Shown piece by piece: positions 1 through 9,476 of a stretch of 64,000 bases of DNA. This stretch comes from Neomegalonema perideroedes DSM 15528 (GTDB lineage Bacteria > Pseudomonadota > Alphaproteobacteria > Rhodobacterales > Rhodobacteraceae): NCBI RefSeq assembly GCF_000374145.1, contig NZ_KB893654.1, forward strand, positions 266,106 to 330,105, read 5' to 3'. The notes under the pieces are model-generated. The model worked only from the letters and a program-made list of their open reading frames with translations. It did not search any database and had not been told where the DNA came from. Within the stretch, counting starts at the first letter, position 1; every line of letters starts with the position of its first letter. Both the position numbers and the translations under genes were made by a program.

Positions 1-1669
1 CCGAGAGTTCGGCGAAGATCGCCAGCTCCATAGCGACGGCCTCGGCGCCCGCGCGGGAGATTTTGGAATCGAGATCCGCCAATTCCGTGGTGGTGAAGCG
101 CGAGGCGTTGGCGGTGGTCTGGCGATGGATGAAGCGCTCCGCGAGCGGCGGCTTGAGGAAGCGCTCCGCATGGGCGGAGGTCACCTCCACATGATAGCCC
201 AGAACCCCGTTATATTTGATCTTCAGCGATGAGACGCCGGTCTCCGCCTTCAGCTTTCCCTCAAGATCGCGCATCACGCCGCGCGCGTCTTCGGCGAGGC
301 GGCGGAGCTGATCCAGCTCGGGCCGCCAATGAGCCGCGACGAATCCGCCGTCCCGCGCCGCGAGCGGCAGATCCGGCCCGAGCGCGCCTTTGAGCAATTC
401 CGCCAGAGCCTCGTGGTCGGTCAGAGCCGCCCGCGCCCGCGCGATTTCGGCGGGCGGATCGCTGAAGGACAGGGCGTCCGCGAGGACCGCCGCCGCCTCC
501 AGACCATCCCTTAAAGCCGCGAGGTCGCGCGGGCCGCCGCGCTCCAGAGAGAGCCGCGCCAGAGCCCGCGCCATATCCGGCGCCGCCCCGAGGTAATTGC
601 GGATCTCGCCGCGCAGGGCGTCGTTCTCCACGAAGGCCGAAACCGCGTCCAGCCGCGCCGAGATCGCTTCGGGATCGGTCAGCGGCGCCGCGAGCCTCTC
701 CGCGAGCAGGCGGCCTCCGGCGCCGGTGCGGCTGCGGTCCACGGCGTCGAGCAGGCCCCCCGCGCGCTGGCCGGAGAGGTTGGTGAGGATTTCAAGATTG
801 CGCCTCGTGGCGGCGTCGAGCCGCATGGCGGCGTTTTCGGCTTCGCGGCGCGGCGGCGCGAGGACCGGAGCGCGGCCTTTCTGGGTGATCGCGAGGTAAT
901 CGGCCAGAGCCCCCAGCGCCGAAATCTCCGGCTGGGCGAAGGCGCCGAAGCCCTCCAGCGTGGTCACGCCGTAAAGCTCCTTCAGGCGGCGCTCGGCGGA
1001 TCCGGGCTCGAAGCTCGCCGGGCCCAGAGGCGCGACGCGGGCGCCGGTCTCGGTCAGAAGCTCCATGAGCGCCGCGTCGTCGAGCAGGCGCTCCGGAATG
1101 AGGATCTCGCGCGGCGCGATGCGCGCCAGATCCGCCCCGAGCCTCTGGCGGCGCGTCGGGCGGGCGAGGGGCGCGCCCGCCGAGATGTCCATCCAAGCCA
1201 GAGCCGCCCCGGCTCCGGTCTCCGCATAGGCCGCAAGGTGGTTGGAGGCGCGGGCCTCCAGAAGCGCGTCTTCGGTGATGGTGCCCGGCGTGACCACCCG
1301 CACCACCTCGCGGCGCACGACCGATTTCGCGCCGCGCTTCTTGGCCTCGGCGGGATCCTCCATCTGCTCGCAGACGGCCACCACGAAGCCTTTGCGCGTC
1401 AGTTCGAGGAGATAGCGCTCCGCCTGAACCACCGGCACGCCGCACATGGCGATGTCTTCCTCGCCATGTTTGCCGCGCTTGGTGAGCGCGATGTCCAGCG
1501 CCGCCGAGGCCGCCACGGCGTCCTCGAAGAACATCTCGTAGAAATCGCCCATCCGGTAGAAGAGCAGCGCATGAGGATGCTCGGCCTTCAGCTCCAGATA
1601 TTGCGCCATGGCGGGCGAGGCGATGGCGGGATCCCGAAACGGCGCGGCGGGAGAGAGGGGGCGAGTCAT
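1..1669 (-). CDS. mutS: DNA mismatch repair protein MutS, N-terminal part (runs off window)
   Basis: This frame is open from an ATG at 1669 to the left edge, about 556 residues. It begins with the MutS mismatch-reading domain: near residue 40 is the signature YRMGDFYEMFFEDA, which contains the conserved Phe-x-Glu that stacks on the mismatched base. The connector, lever and clamp regions follow, with the typical KIKYNGVLGYHVEVT segment late in the fragment. The C-terminal Walker ATPase domain lies outside the window, so intactness cannot be judged. MutS recognises mismatches and small loops in post-replicative repair. The gene is divergent from the hypothetical gene at 1858. Identification is firm. 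Confidence 0.96.
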   Translation of the reverse strand, partial: MTRPLSPAAPFRDPAIASPAMAQYLELKAEHPHALLFYRMGDFYEMFFEDAVAASAALDIALTKRGKHGEEDIAMCGVPVVQAERYLLELTRKGFVVAVCEQMEDPAEAKKRGAKSVVRREVVRVVTPGTITEDALLEARASNHLAAYAETGAGAALAWMDISAGAPLARPTRRQRLGADLARIAPREILIPERLLDDAALMELLTETGARVAPLGPASFEPGSAERRLKELYGVTTLEGFGAFAQPEISALGALADYLAITQKGRAPVLAPPRREAENAAMRLDAATRRNLEILTNLSGQRAGGLLDAVDRSRTGAGGRLLAERLAAPLTDPEAISARLDAVSAFVENDALRGEIRNYLGAAPDMARALARLSLERGGPRDLAALRDGLEAAAVLADALSFSDPPAEIARARAALTDHEALAELLKGALGPDLPLAARDGGFVAAHWRPELDQLRRLAEDARGVMRDLEGKLKAETGVSSLKIKYNGVLGYHVEVTSAHAERFLKPPLAERFIHRQTTANASRFTTTELADLDSKISRAGAEAVAMELAIFAELS

Positions 1670-1857
1670 GCGGCGGGGCCTTCCTGAACGAACGGCCTCA
1701 GAGCTAGCCGAAAGCTCAGGCCCGCCCAAGCGAAAAGGGCGGGGCCTCGGCGGGAAGGTCCTGAACCCTGTAAATCATACGGCTTGCGGCGCGGCCTTTT
1801 CTGGAGGGATGCTCCGTAAGCGCCTTCCGGGCGCGACGCAGGGGGTGAGAGGGGGCT

Positions 1858-2469
1858 ATGGTGGAATGGCTGCTGAAGACGCTGGCTTATCTGGCGATGA
1901 AGGCTCTGGTGGCGCTCGGCTTGGGGGGCGCCCCCACGGAGATCGTGCCGAAGAACGAATATCTGGTCATGCAGCTGATCTTCGCGGAATGCCTCCCTCA
2001 TCTGCGCGAGGGCAAGGCGCCCTTTCAGGCCATGCGCTCAGATCCCGCCGCTCAGGAGGCCGCCCTGATTTTGACGATGGGTCCGGAGGCGCTGCGCGGC
2101 GAGCCGGTCGTCCCGCGCTACGTCGCCTCTTGGGGCGTGGATGAGCAGGGGCTCCATTTCTGCGCGGTCGAGCGCGCGCGGCTTTCGCCGGAGGAGGCGA
2201 AGGCGCAGCCCGCTTGGCTCGGCGTGGGGGATACGGATTTCCTGCTGCGTCTGAACGACAGGATGCATGCGGAGGGCTTCCGGACGGAGCGGCTTGCGAC
2301 GCGCATCTCGCGGAAGGAGACGAGCGCATGGTTCTTGAGCCTTTCCGCTCGGGAGGGGCTCTGGCTGGGGGTCTCGGTTCAGGGCGTGGAGGCGGGATGG
2401 AGAGGCGGCCGCGGCGTGGTCGAGATCGACCGGATCCGCGTTTACGGCCGCGCCGAAGCTTCGTCGTGA
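1858..2469 (+). CDS. hypothetical protein, 203 aa, N-terminal membrane segment
   Basis: I do not recognise the family. The ATG at 1858 follows a purine-rich GAGGGGG stretch. Residues 1-25 are hydrophobic (WLLKTLAYLAMKALVALGLG) and could be a membrane anchor or uncleaved signal. The rest is a mixed soluble sequence with no motif I can name. Codon use and GC match the neighbouring backbone genes, so it looks like a resident gene rather than noise. It lies between mutS (divergent) and the LysR gene (same strand, 49-nt gap), and neither neighbour suggests a function. Confidence 0.6.
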   Translation: MVEWLLKTLAYLAMKALVALGLGGAPTEIVPKNEYLVMQLIFAECLPHLREGKAPFQAMRSDPAAQEAALILTMGPEALRGEPVVPRYVASWGVDEQGLHFCAVERARLSPEEAKAQPAWLGVGDTDFLLRLNDRMHAEGFRTERLATRISRKETSAWFLSLSAREGLWLGVSVQGVEAGWRGGRGVVEIDRIRVYGRAEASS

Positions 2470-2518
2470 GGCTTCCGTAAGGCTTTCCCCGCCGCCGCGC
2501 GCCGCCTATGCTGAGCCT

Positions 2519-3436
2519 ATGGCCTTCACCTTGCGGCAATTGCAATATTTCGTGGCGGTGGCCGAGCAGGGCGGAGTCTCCCGCGCGGCGCGGAGCTTGT
2601 CCATTTCGCAATCCTCCGTCACCGAGGCCATTCAGGAGCTGGAGCAGGATCTCGGGGTGGCGCTTTTCGAGCGTCATGCGCGGGGGCTCTCGCCGACCCA
2701 GCAGGGACACCGCTTCCTCCGCCACGCCACGCAGATCCTCGCCGGAGTCTCCGACGCCCGCCGCAGCTTCTCGGCGGGGCGGGGCGCCGAGACCGTCGGG
2801 ACGCTGCATTTGGGCACGACCTCGCTGGTGGCGGGCTATGTGCTCTCGGATCTTCTGGCGCGCTATCGGCGGGCCTGGCCCAACGTGGCGGTTTCGGCCA
2901 TCGAGGACGGCGGGGAATATCTGGAGCATCTGCTCATCGGCGGCGAACTCGACGTGGCGGTGATGGTGGTCTCCAATCTGCGCGAGCGCATGGCCTTGCA
3001 GACCGAAAGCCTCGAAGTCTCGCCTTACCGGCTCTGGCTGCCGGGGGGGCATCCCCTCGCGGCGGCCGAGGGCGCCGTGGAGCTGGCCGCCGCCGCCCGC
3101 GAGCCCTTCGTCATGCTCGCCATCGACGAGATCGAGGAGACGGCGGGCGCCTTGCTGCGGGCTCAGGGTCTGCGGCCTCAGGTGGCTTTCCGCACCCGCA
3201 GCGTCGAGGCGGCGCGCAGCCTCGTGGCGACGGGGGCGGGGGTGGCGATCCTGCCCAATCTGGTCTATCGGCCCTGGTCCCTCGAAGGCGACCGCATCGA
3301 GGCCCGCGACGTGGCGGGCGCGCCTCCGCCCGTCGAGGTGGGGATGGTCTGGCGGCGCGGCTCAAGGCTGAGCCTCGCGGCGCGGGAGTTCGTGGCTCTG
3401 GCGCAAAGCCAGAGCTTCGCCCGTTCGCGGCCCTAA
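2519..3436 (+). CDS. LysR-family transcriptional regulator
   Basis: 305 residues, the usual LTTR length. The N-terminal winged helix-turn-helix is plain: LRQLQYFVAVAEQGGVSRAA, then SISQSSVTEAIQELEQDLG and LFERHARGLSPTQQG. A periplasmic-binding-protein-like effector domain follows from about residue 90. The gene sits immediately upstream of the putrescine-type ABC operon on the same strand, with a 174-nt gap holding an LTTR-like palindrome (3461-3477). The inference is that it regulates that operon, perhaps in response to a polyamine or its product. LTTRs are more often divergent from their target, so the target assignment is moderate. Confidence 0.9.
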   Translation: MAFTLRQLQYFVAVAEQGGVSRAARSLSISQSSVTEAIQELEQDLGVALFERHARGLSPTQQGHRFLRHATQILAGVSDARRSFSAGRGAETVGTLHLGTTSLVAGYVLSDLLARYRRAWPNVAVSAIEDGGEYLEHLLIGGELDVAVMVVSNLRERMALQTESLEVSPYRLWLPGGHPLAAAEGAVELAAAAREPFVMLAIDEIEETAGALLRAQGLRPQVAFRTRSVEAARSLVATGAGVAILPNLVYRPWSLEGDRIEARDVAGAPPPVEVGMVWRRGSRLSLAAREFVALAQSQSFARSRP

Positions 3437-3460
3437 GTCCTTTCGGCGCGAATCGGGGTC

Positions 3461-3477
3461 TATCGGAAATCCCGATA
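3461..3477. promoter_or_regulatory. Palindrome resembling a LysR binding box
   Basis: TATCGGAAATCCCGATA is a 6-bp inverted repeat (TATCGG / CCGATA) around a 5-bp spacer and contains the T-N11-A pattern typical of LTTR sites. It lies 24 bp after the LysR stop and 134 bp before the ydcS-like start. The sequence pattern is seen directly; the role as operator is inferred from position. Confidence 0.4.
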
Positions 3478-3610
3478 TGACGTTTCTGTTAAATAGGTTT
3501 GCGCTGAGCGCATATCCGCCGCAGGCTGACCCTCACAGATCGCAAGCCGCCCCCTTCCGCGACAGGCGCGACGAACAAGAGCGGCCTCTCAATTTTTTGG
3601 AGGAGTTCGC

Positions 3611-4771
3611 ATGATCCGTTCTTTGGCGACCTGCGCCGTTCTGGCGCTTTCGGCGGGCTTCATGAGCGCCGCCTACGCTCAGGCCATGAAGACCGAACTC
3701 GGCGAGGGCGAGGGGCGTCTGAACGTCGTCGCCTGGGCCGGCTTTCTGGAGCGCGGCGAGACCGACCCTAAATTCGATTGGGTCACCGGCTTCGAAGAGG
3801 CCACCGGCTGCAAGGTCAGCGTCAAGACCGCCAACACCTCCGACGAGATGGTCGCGCTGATGAACGAGGGCGGCTTCGACCTCGTGACGGCCTCCGGCGA
3901 CGCCTCGCGCCGCCTGATCGCGGGCAAGCGCGTCCAGCCGATCAACATCGACCTCATCCCGAGCTGGTCCAAGCTCGACGACCGGCTGAAGGACGCCCCT
4001 TGGCACACCGTCGAGGGCGCGCATTACGGCGTGCCTTACGTCTGGGGCCCGAACGTCCTCGCCTATAACACCGAGGTCTTCCCTGAGGCGCCGACTTCAT
4101 GGAGCGTGGTCTTCGAGGAGCAGGATCTTCCCGACGGCAAGAGCAACGTCGGCCGCGTGCAGGCCTACGACGGCCCGATCCACATCGCCGACGCCGCGCA
4201 ATATCTGATGTTCCATAAGCCGGAATTGGGCATCGTCAGCCCCTATGAGCTGAACGACGAGCAATACGCCGCCGCTTTGGATCTGCTGCGCGGCCAGCGC
4301 AAGCTCGCCAGCCGCTACTGGCATGACGCCTTCATTCAGATCGACGACTTCAAAAACGAGGGCGTCGTGGCTTCAGGCTCATGGCCGTTTCAGGTGAATC
4401 TCCTCAAGGGCGACGGCGCTCCCATCGCCTCGACCTTCCCGCAGGAGGGCGTCACGGGCTGGGCCGACACCAGCATGATGCACGCCGAGGCCGCCAATCC
4501 CAATTGCGCCTATAAATGGCTGGAGCATTCGCTGAACTCCAATCTGCAAAGCGATTTGTCGCTGTGGTTCGGCGCCAATCCCTCGGTGCCCGCCGCCTGC
4601 ACCGACGGCAGCGGCATGCTCACCGCCGAGGTCTGCGCGCAGAACGGCTCCAACGACTTCGAGAAGGTCCGCTTCTGGCAGACGCCGATCACCCAATGCG
4701 CCAGCCAAGGCGAATGCGTGCCCTATTACCGCTGGGTCTCCGACTACATCGCCGTGATCGGCGGACGCTGA
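3611..4771 (+). CDS. ydcS: Putrescine/polyamine ABC transporter, periplasmic binding protein (YdcS-type)
   Basis: 386 residues. There is a strong GGAGGAG ribosome site just before the ATG, and an N-terminal Sec signal ends in AYAQA near residue 25. The body is a family 1 (PotD/PotF-like) solute-binding protein, with LNVVAWAGFLERG after the signal and GVPYVWGPNVLAYN in the middle. The cluster order that follows (ATPase, permease, permease, aminobutyraldehyde dehydrogenase) is exactly that of E. coli ydcSTUVW, which takes up putrescine, so putrescine is the favoured ligand. It would deliver ligand to the 5983/6911 permeases. The exact polyamine is inferred. Confidence 0.88.
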   Translation: MIRSLATCAVLALSAGFMSAAYAQAMKTELGEGEGRLNVVAWAGFLERGETDPKFDWVTGFEEATGCKVSVKTANTSDEMVALMNEGGFDLVTASGDASRRLIAGKRVQPINIDLIPSWSKLDDRLKDAPWHTVEGAHYGVPYVWGPNVLAYNTEVFPEAPTSWSVVFEEQDLPDGKSNVGRVQAYDGPIHIADAAQYLMFHKPELGIVSPYELNDEQYAAALDLLRGQRKLASRYWHDAFIQIDDFKNEGVVASGSWPFQVNLLKGDGAPIASTFPQEGVTGWADTSMMHAEAANPNCAYKWLEHSLNSNLQSDLSLWFGANPSVPAACTDGSGMLTAEVCAQNGSNDFEKVRFWQTPITQCASQGECVPYYRWVSDYIAVIGGR

Positions 4772-4779
4772 GCCCGCCG

Positions 4780-4814
4780 GGCGCTCCTCCGGGCTCCGAC
4801 GCCGGGGGAGCGCC
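4780..4814 (+). promoter_or_regulatory. Intercistronic hairpin after the binding-protein gene
   Basis: GGCGCTCC (4780-4787) pairs with GGAGCGCC (4807-4814), with further GC pairing in the loop. There is no T-run. Stable hairpins at this position in ABC operons commonly protect the upstream binding-protein mRNA and lower expression of the distal membrane genes. That role is inferred here. Confidence 0.5.
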
Positions 4815-4936
4815 TGATGTCCTCAAGATCCGACAAGGGGGGCGTCCTCCGCCGCTTCCGGCGCAGGAGGGCCGCGCCTTTCTCTTCCATGCTTCGACGC
4901 CCGTCCTCGACGCCCGCTCTCGAAGAAGGAGGCCGC

Positions 4937-5986
4937 ATGACCGCGTCCGCATCTTCCGCTCCTCCGCCCGCCCTGTCCCCCGCCGTAACTTTTGAAGCCG
5001 TCTCGCGCCATTACGGCGCGGTCAGAGCGGTGGACGGGGTGGATCTCGCCATAGCCCCCGGCGAGTTCTTCGCCATGCTGGGGCCTTCGGGCTCGGGCAA
5101 GACGACTTGTCTCCGGCTGATCGCCGGCTTCGAACGCCCGAGCGCGGGCCATATCCGGCTCTTCGGCGAGCAGGTGGAGGATCTGCCGCCCTATCGGCGC
5201 GGCGTGAACACGGTGTTTCAGGATTACGCGCTCTTCCCCCATCTCGATATTCTGGAGAACGTCGGCTTCGGGCTGAAGATGCGGGGCGTCGAGGCCGCCG
5301 AACGCCGCCGCGCCGCCGCCGAGGCTCTGGAGCTGGTGAAGCTCCCCGGCTATGGGGCGCGCAAGCCGGGTCAGCTTTCGGGCGGCCAGCGTCAGCGCGT
5401 GGCTCTGGCGCGGGCTCTGGTGAACAAGCCGAAAGTCCTGCTGCTCGACGAGCCGCTCGGCGCGCTGGACCTCAAGCTGCGCGAGCAGATGCAGGAGGAG
5501 CTGAAGGCGATTCAGAAATCCCTCGGCGTGACCTTCATCTTCGTCACCCATGATCAGGGCGAGGCGCTGTCCATGGCCGACCGCGTGGCGGTCTTCAGCG
5601 AAGGGAAGATCCGTCAGATCGGCGCGCCCGAAGAGATTTATAATCGCCCGCGCACGCGCTTCGTGGCGGATTTCGTGGGCTCCTCGAATCTTCTGCCGCC
5701 CGATTTCGTGGAGAAGCGTCTTGGCGCGCGGCGCTGGGGCAGTCTGCGGCCGGAGCAGATCGCGCTGCGGCCCGCGGGCTCCGGCGAGGGCGCTCCGGCG
5801 CGCATCGCCTCCGTGAGCTATCTCGGCGCGACGACCCGGCTCGGGCTGGAGACGGCGCCGGAGGAGGGGGCCTTGCGGCTGCATGCGGCGGTCCCGGCGG
5901 CGGCGGCGACGGGGCTGGCTCTGGGGCAGATGGTCGAAGCCGCCTTCGCGCCCGAGGCGATCCACCTCATGGAGGACGCCCCATGA
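4937..5986 (+). CDS. ydcT: Polyamine ABC transporter ATP-binding protein (PotA/YdcT-type)
   Basis: 349 residues from the ATG at 4937, which has GAAGGAGG directly upstream. The frame is open further left to 4817, but that extension is low-complexity and lacks a ribosome site. Walker A is GPSGSGKTT, the Q-loop FQDYALFPH, the signature LSGGQRQRVALARAL, Walker B VLLLDEPLGALD, and the switch His lies in FVTHDQGEA. A C-terminal TOBE-like domain begins near residue 270. It hydrolyses ATP on the cytoplasmic face to drive uptake. Its stop overlaps the next start (ATGA), indicating coupled translation. Confidence 0.93.
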   Translation: MTASASSAPPPALSPAVTFEAVSRHYGAVRAVDGVDLAIAPGEFFAMLGPSGSGKTTCLRLIAGFERPSAGHIRLFGEQVEDLPPYRRGVNTVFQDYALFPHLDILENVGFGLKMRGVEAAERRRAAAEALELVKLPGYGARKPGQLSGGQRQRVALARALVNKPKVLLLDEPLGALDLKLREQMQEELKAIQKSLGVTFIFVTHDQGEALSMADRVAVFSEGKIRQIGAPEEIYNRPRTRFVADFVGSSNLLPPDFVEKRLGARRWGSLRPEQIALRPAGSGEGAPARIASVSYLGATTRLGLETAPEEGALRLHAAVPAAAATGLALGQMVEAAFAPEAIHLMEDAP

Positions 5987-6921
5987 CCGCCGCCGAGATT
6001 CCCCAAAGCCGGGGTCTGCGCGGGGCGCTCAGCGATTGGTTCTGGCGCAATCCGGGGATGACGCTTTTTCTGATGCTCCTGCCGCCGCTGCTTTGGCTGG
6101 GGATCATTTATCTGGGCTCGCTCTTCGCGCTGCTGCTTCAGAGCTTTTATTCGATCGACGAATATTCCGGGCTGATCAACCGGGAATTCACGCTCAAGAC
6201 CTACGCCGAACTCTTCAAGCCCGCCAATCTCGACATCATCCTGCGCACGGTGACCATGGCCGCCCTCGTGACGGTCGGGTCGGCGGTGGTGGCTTTTCCC
6301 ATCGCCTATTTCGCCGCCCGCTACGCGAAAGGCCGTTGGAAGGCGATCTTCTATCTCGGGGTGATGCTGCCGCTCTGGTCGAGCTATCTGGTGAAGGTCT
6401 ATGCGTGGAAATTGATCCTCGCGCGGGAAGGCATCCTCAATTGGACTTTCGCCAAGCTCCATCTGACTTGGCTGGTGGAGGCTTGGCTTGCGCTGCCCAT
6501 CGTCGGGGGGAATTCGCTCTCGGTGAGCCATACGGGCACCTTCCTCGTCTTCCTCTACGTCTGGCTCCCCTATATGATTTTGCCTATTCAGGCCTCGCTG
6601 GAGCGGGTGCCGGGCAATCTGATCGAGGCCGCCTCCGACCTCGGGGCCACGCCGCGCCAGACTTTCTGGAACGTGCTCTTTCCGCTGGCTCTGCCGGGAG
6701 TCCTCGCAGGCTCCATCTTCACCTTCTCGCTGACGATGGGCGACTACATCATTCCGCAGATCGTCGGGACTTCGCGCCGCTTCATCGGACAAGCCGTCTA
6801 CGCCCATCAGGGCACGGCGGGGAATATTCCTCTGGCGGCGGCCTTCACGGTGGCGCCGATCCTCATCATGGGGGTCTATCTCTGGTTCGCCAAACGCAAG
6901 GGGGCTTTCGATGCGCTCTGA
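5983..6921 (+). CDS. ydcU: Polyamine ABC transporter permease (PotB/YdcU-type)
   Basis: 312 residues with about six hydrophobic segments. The first is [20 protein letters not shown] at roughly 27-46. The EAA loop that docks onto the ATPase is clear near residue 210 ([26 protein letters not shown]). The start overlaps the ydcT stop by 4 nt, and the gene's end overlaps the next permease by 11 nt. It forms the inner-membrane channel with the following gene product. Confidence 0.93.
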   Translation: MTAAEIPQSRGLRGALSDWFWRNPGMTLFLMLLPPLLWLGIIYLGSLFALLLQSFYSIDEYSGLINREFTLKTYAELFKPANLDIILRTVTMAALVTVGSAVVAFPIAYFAARYAKGRWKAIFYLGVMLPLWSSYLVKVYAWKLILAREGILNWTFAKLHLTWLVEAWLALPIVGGNSLSVSHTGTFLVFLYVWLPYMILPIQASLERVPGNLIEAASDLGATPRQTFWNVLFPLALPGVLAGSIFTFSLTMGDYIIPQIVGTSRRFIGQAVYAHQGTAGNIPLAAAFTVAPILIMGVYLWFAKRKGAFDAL

Positions 6922-7729
6922 CAAGGAGGGCGCGCGGGCGCCTCTGGGTCTGAAGATCGCGGCGGGGCTGGGCTTGGCCTTCCTGCATCTGCCGATCCTG
7001 CTGATCTTCGTCTACGCCTTCACCACCGAGGAGCGGAGCTATCAATGGCCGCCGCCGGGCTTCACGCTGAAATGGTTCGGCGTGGCTTGGGGACGCGCCG
7101 ATCTCTGGGAGGCTTTGATCCTCTCGCTGAAGGTCGCGAGCCTCGCCACGCTTTTGGCCATGCTGCTCGGGACGCTCTGCGCGGCGGCCATGAGCCGGAC
7201 GAAGTTCTTCGGCCGCGAGAGCATCTCCTTGCTGATCATCTTGCCCATCGCCTTGCCGGGCATCGTGACGGGCGTGGCCTTGCGCTCGGCCTTCAATCTG
7301 GCGGAGATCCCCTTCTCCTTCTGGACGCTGATCATCGGCCATGCGACCTTCTGCGTGGTGATGGTTTATAACAATGCGGTGGCGCGGTTCCGGCGTCTGC
7401 ATGGGTCGCTGATGGAGGCCGCCGCCGATCTCGGCGCCGACGGCTTTCAGGCCTTCCGCTATGTGGTCTTGCCGAACATCGGCACGGCGCTGCTGGCGGG
7501 GGGCATGCTGGCCTTCGCGCTCTCCTTCGACGAAGTCATCGTGACCACCTTCACCGCCGGACAACAACAGACTCTGCCGATCTGGATGCTGGAGGAATTG
7601 GTGCGTCCGCGCCAGCGCCCAGTGACCAACGTCGCGGCCATGGTGGTGGCTCTGGCGACCTTCCTGCCGATCCTTCTCGCCTATCGCCTCACCCGCGACG
7701 GCGATCAGACCGCCGGAGCCGGAAAATAG
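6911..7729 (+). CDS. ydcV: Polyamine ABC transporter permease (PotC/YdcV-type)
   Basis: 272 residues, the second BPD-type permease of the operon. It has six predicted hydrophobic segments and the EAA motif [24 protein letters not shown] near residue 170. It starts inside the end of ydcU (11-nt overlap). The gene ends directly at a ~100-bp intergenic repeat that separates it from the aldehyde dehydrogenase. Confidence 0.93.
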   Translation: MRSDKEGARAPLGLKIAAGLGLAFLHLPILLIFVYAFTTEERSYQWPPPGFTLKWFGVAWGRADLWEALILSLKVASLATLLAMLLGTLCAAAMSRTKFFGRESISLLIILPIALPGIVTGVALRSAFNLAEIPFSFWTLIIGHATFCVVMVYNNAVARFRRLHGSLMEAAADLGADGFQAFRYVVLPNIGTALLAGGMLAFALSFDEVIVTTFTAGQQQTLPIWMLEELVRPRQRPVTNVAAMVVALATFLPILLAYRLTRDGDQTAGAGK

Positions 7730-7730
7730 A

Positions 7731-7830
7731 GCGCTTTCCAGCGAAACCGACGAGGTTTCGCGTCGAGAAAGCGCGGCCGCAAAAGAAGTTGGAGCGTTTG
7801 AACGACCCAGTTCGGTCGGAAAACGCTCTA
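7731..7830 (+). repeat. Intergenic repeat copy A (inverted partner of 9376-9476)
   Basis: About 100 bp begin with GAGCGCTTTCCAGCGAAACC and end with TTCGGTCGGAAAACGCTC. The reverse complement of 9376-9476 aligns along its whole length with only scattered differences. The two ends are themselves partly complementary (GAGCG...CGCTC), so each copy can fold. It looks like a dispersed non-coding element of the host genome, although only two copies occur in this window. Confidence 0.75.
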
Positions 7831-7868
7831 ACGCCCAAACTGACGCCAAAACCCACGGGAGAAACGCC

Positions 7869-9299
7869 ATGGACGTCCAAATGCTGATCGGCGGAGGCTT
7901 CGAAACGGGCGCCGAAGCGCCGGAGACCATCCTCAATCCGCGCACGGGGGCGGCGATCCTCGAACTCCCCGAGGCCTCGCGCGGGCAGATCGACCGGGCG
8001 GCGGCGGCGGCCTCCAAAGCCTTCGAAAGCTGGTCGCGGACGACTCCGGCGGAGCGTTCGGGCTATCTCCTCAAGATCGCCGAGCGCATCGAGGCCGAGG
8101 CCGCAGGTTTCGCCGCGCTGGAGGCTCTGAACTGCGGCAAGCCGATTCAGGCGGCTCTGAACGACGAGATCCCCGCCATCGTCGATTGCTACCGCTTCTT
8201 CGCGGGCGCCATCCGCAATATGCCCGCCGTGGCGGCGGGGGAATATCTCGCGGGCCACACGAGCATGATCCGCCGCGATCCCATCGGCGTGGTGGCCTCC
8301 ATCGCGCCGTGGAATTATCCGCTGATGATGATGGCCTGGAAGCTGGCCCCGGCTTTGGCGGGCGGCAACACGGTCATTTTCAAACCCTCGGAGCAAACGC
8401 CTCTGACGGCGCTGAAGCTGGCGAAGATCCTCGCCGAGGTCCTGCCGGAAGGCGTGGTCAACGTGGTGCTTGGGCGGGGCGACACGGTCGGCGACGCGCT
8501 GATCAATCACCCGGACGTGCGCATGGTCTCGATCACCGGCGACATCGCCACGGGGCGCAAGGTGCTTCAGGCCGCCGCCAAGACCATCAAGCGCAGCCAT
8601 CTGGAATTGGGCGGCAAGGCCCCGGTGATCGTCTTCGACGACGCGGATCTGGATCTCGTCGTGAGCGGGCTGCGGGCCTTCGGCTTCTACAACGCCGGAC
8701 AGGACTGCACCGCCGCCTGCCGCATCTACGCGGGCGAGAAGATTTATGAGAAGCTGGTGGCGGATCTCTCCTCGGCGGTGTCGACCATCGCTTTCGATCA
8801 GGCCGATGATTCCGCCAATGAGATGGGCCCGCTGATCTCGCGGCGTCAGCGCGATCGGGTGGCCTCCTTCGTGGAGCGCGCCGCCGAGCTCAAGCATATC
8901 GAGATCGCGGCGGGCGGCAAGCCGGGTTCGGGCTCGGGCTTCTATTATCAGCCGACCGTGGTGGCGGGCGCCTTGCAGCAGGACGAGATCGTGCGCCGCG
9001 AGGTCTTCGGGCCGGTGGTCTCGGTGACGCGCTTTTCCGAGGTCGATCAGGCCGTGGCTTGGGCCAACGACAGCGATTACGGCCTCGCCTCCTCCGTCTG
9101 GACGCGGGACGTGGGCCGGGCCATGGCGGCGGCGGCGCGTCTGCAATATGGCTGCACCTGGATCAACACGCATTTCATGCTGGTCAATGAAATGCCTCAT
9201 GGCGGGCTGAAGCAATCGGGCTACGGCAAGGACATGTCGGTCTATGCGCTGGAGGATTACACCGCCGTCCGGCATGTGATGATCAACCACGGCGGATAA
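7869..9299 (+). CDS. patD: Gamma-aminobutyraldehyde dehydrogenase (PatD/YdcW-type)
   Basis: 476 residues, matching the roughly 474 of E. coli YdcW. Several long stretches are near-identical to what I recall of that enzyme, including the start of the catalytic domain ([20 protein letters not shown]). The catalytic Glu is in LELGGKAPV, and the nucleophilic Cys is in [13 protein letters not shown]. It oxidises 4-aminobutanal, the product of putrescine transamination or oxidation, to GABA using NAD+. It sits downstream of the putrescine ABC genes in the ydcSTUVW order, so the locus couples uptake to catabolism. A putrescine aminotransferase is not in the window. Confidence 0.92.
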   Translation: MDVQMLIGGGFETGAEAPETILNPRTGAAILELPEASRGQIDRAAAAASKAFESWSRTTPAERSGYLLKIAERIEAEAAGFAALEALNCGKPIQAALNDEIPAIVDCYRFFAGAIRNMPAVAAGEYLAGHTSMIRRDPIGVVASIAPWNYPLMMMAWKLAPALAGGNTVIFKPSEQTPLTALKLAKILAEVLPEGVVNVVLGRGDTVGDALINHPDVRMVSITGDIATGRKVLQAAAKTIKRSHLELGGKAPVIVFDDADLDLVVSGLRAFGFYNAGQDCTAACRIYAGEKIYEKLVADLSSAVSTIAFDQADDSANEMGPLISRRQRDRVASFVERAAELKHIEIAAGGKPGSGSGFYYQPTVVAGALQQDEIVRREVFGPVVSVTRFSEVDQAVAWANDSDYGLASSVWTRDVGRAMAAAARLQYGCTWINTHFMLVNEMPHGGLKQSGYGKDMSVYALEDYTAVRHVMINHGG

Positions 9300-9338
9300 G
9301 CGCCCCGGAATTCGAATTCGGCCCGGAGACCAAGAGGA

Positions 9339-9373
9339 AAGGGGCGTCCCGGCGGGGGGCGCCCCTTCGCTTT
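9339..9373 (+). terminator. Probable terminator after patD
   Basis: AAGGGGCG (9339-9346) pairs with CGCCCCTT (9360-9367), followed by CGCTTTT. The stem is strong and the T-run short. It fits the end of the putrescine operon. Confidence 0.55.
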
Positions 9374-9375
9374 TC

Positions 9376-9476
9376 GAGCGTCTCCCGACCGAATCGGATC
9401 GTTCGAACGCTCTCGGTTTCGATGTGGTCGCGCTTGCGCGACGCGAAGCCTGATCGGTTCGCTGGAAAGCGCTTTC
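9376..9476 (-). repeat. Intergenic repeat copy B (inverted partner of 7731-7830)
   Basis: The reverse complement of this stretch aligns end to end with copy A: GCGCTTTCCAGCGAA at one end, TTCGGTCGGGAGACGCTC at the other. The stop codon of the aldo/keto reductase (9475-9477) falls on its border. Together the copies bracket patD in inverted orientation. Confidence 0.75.
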
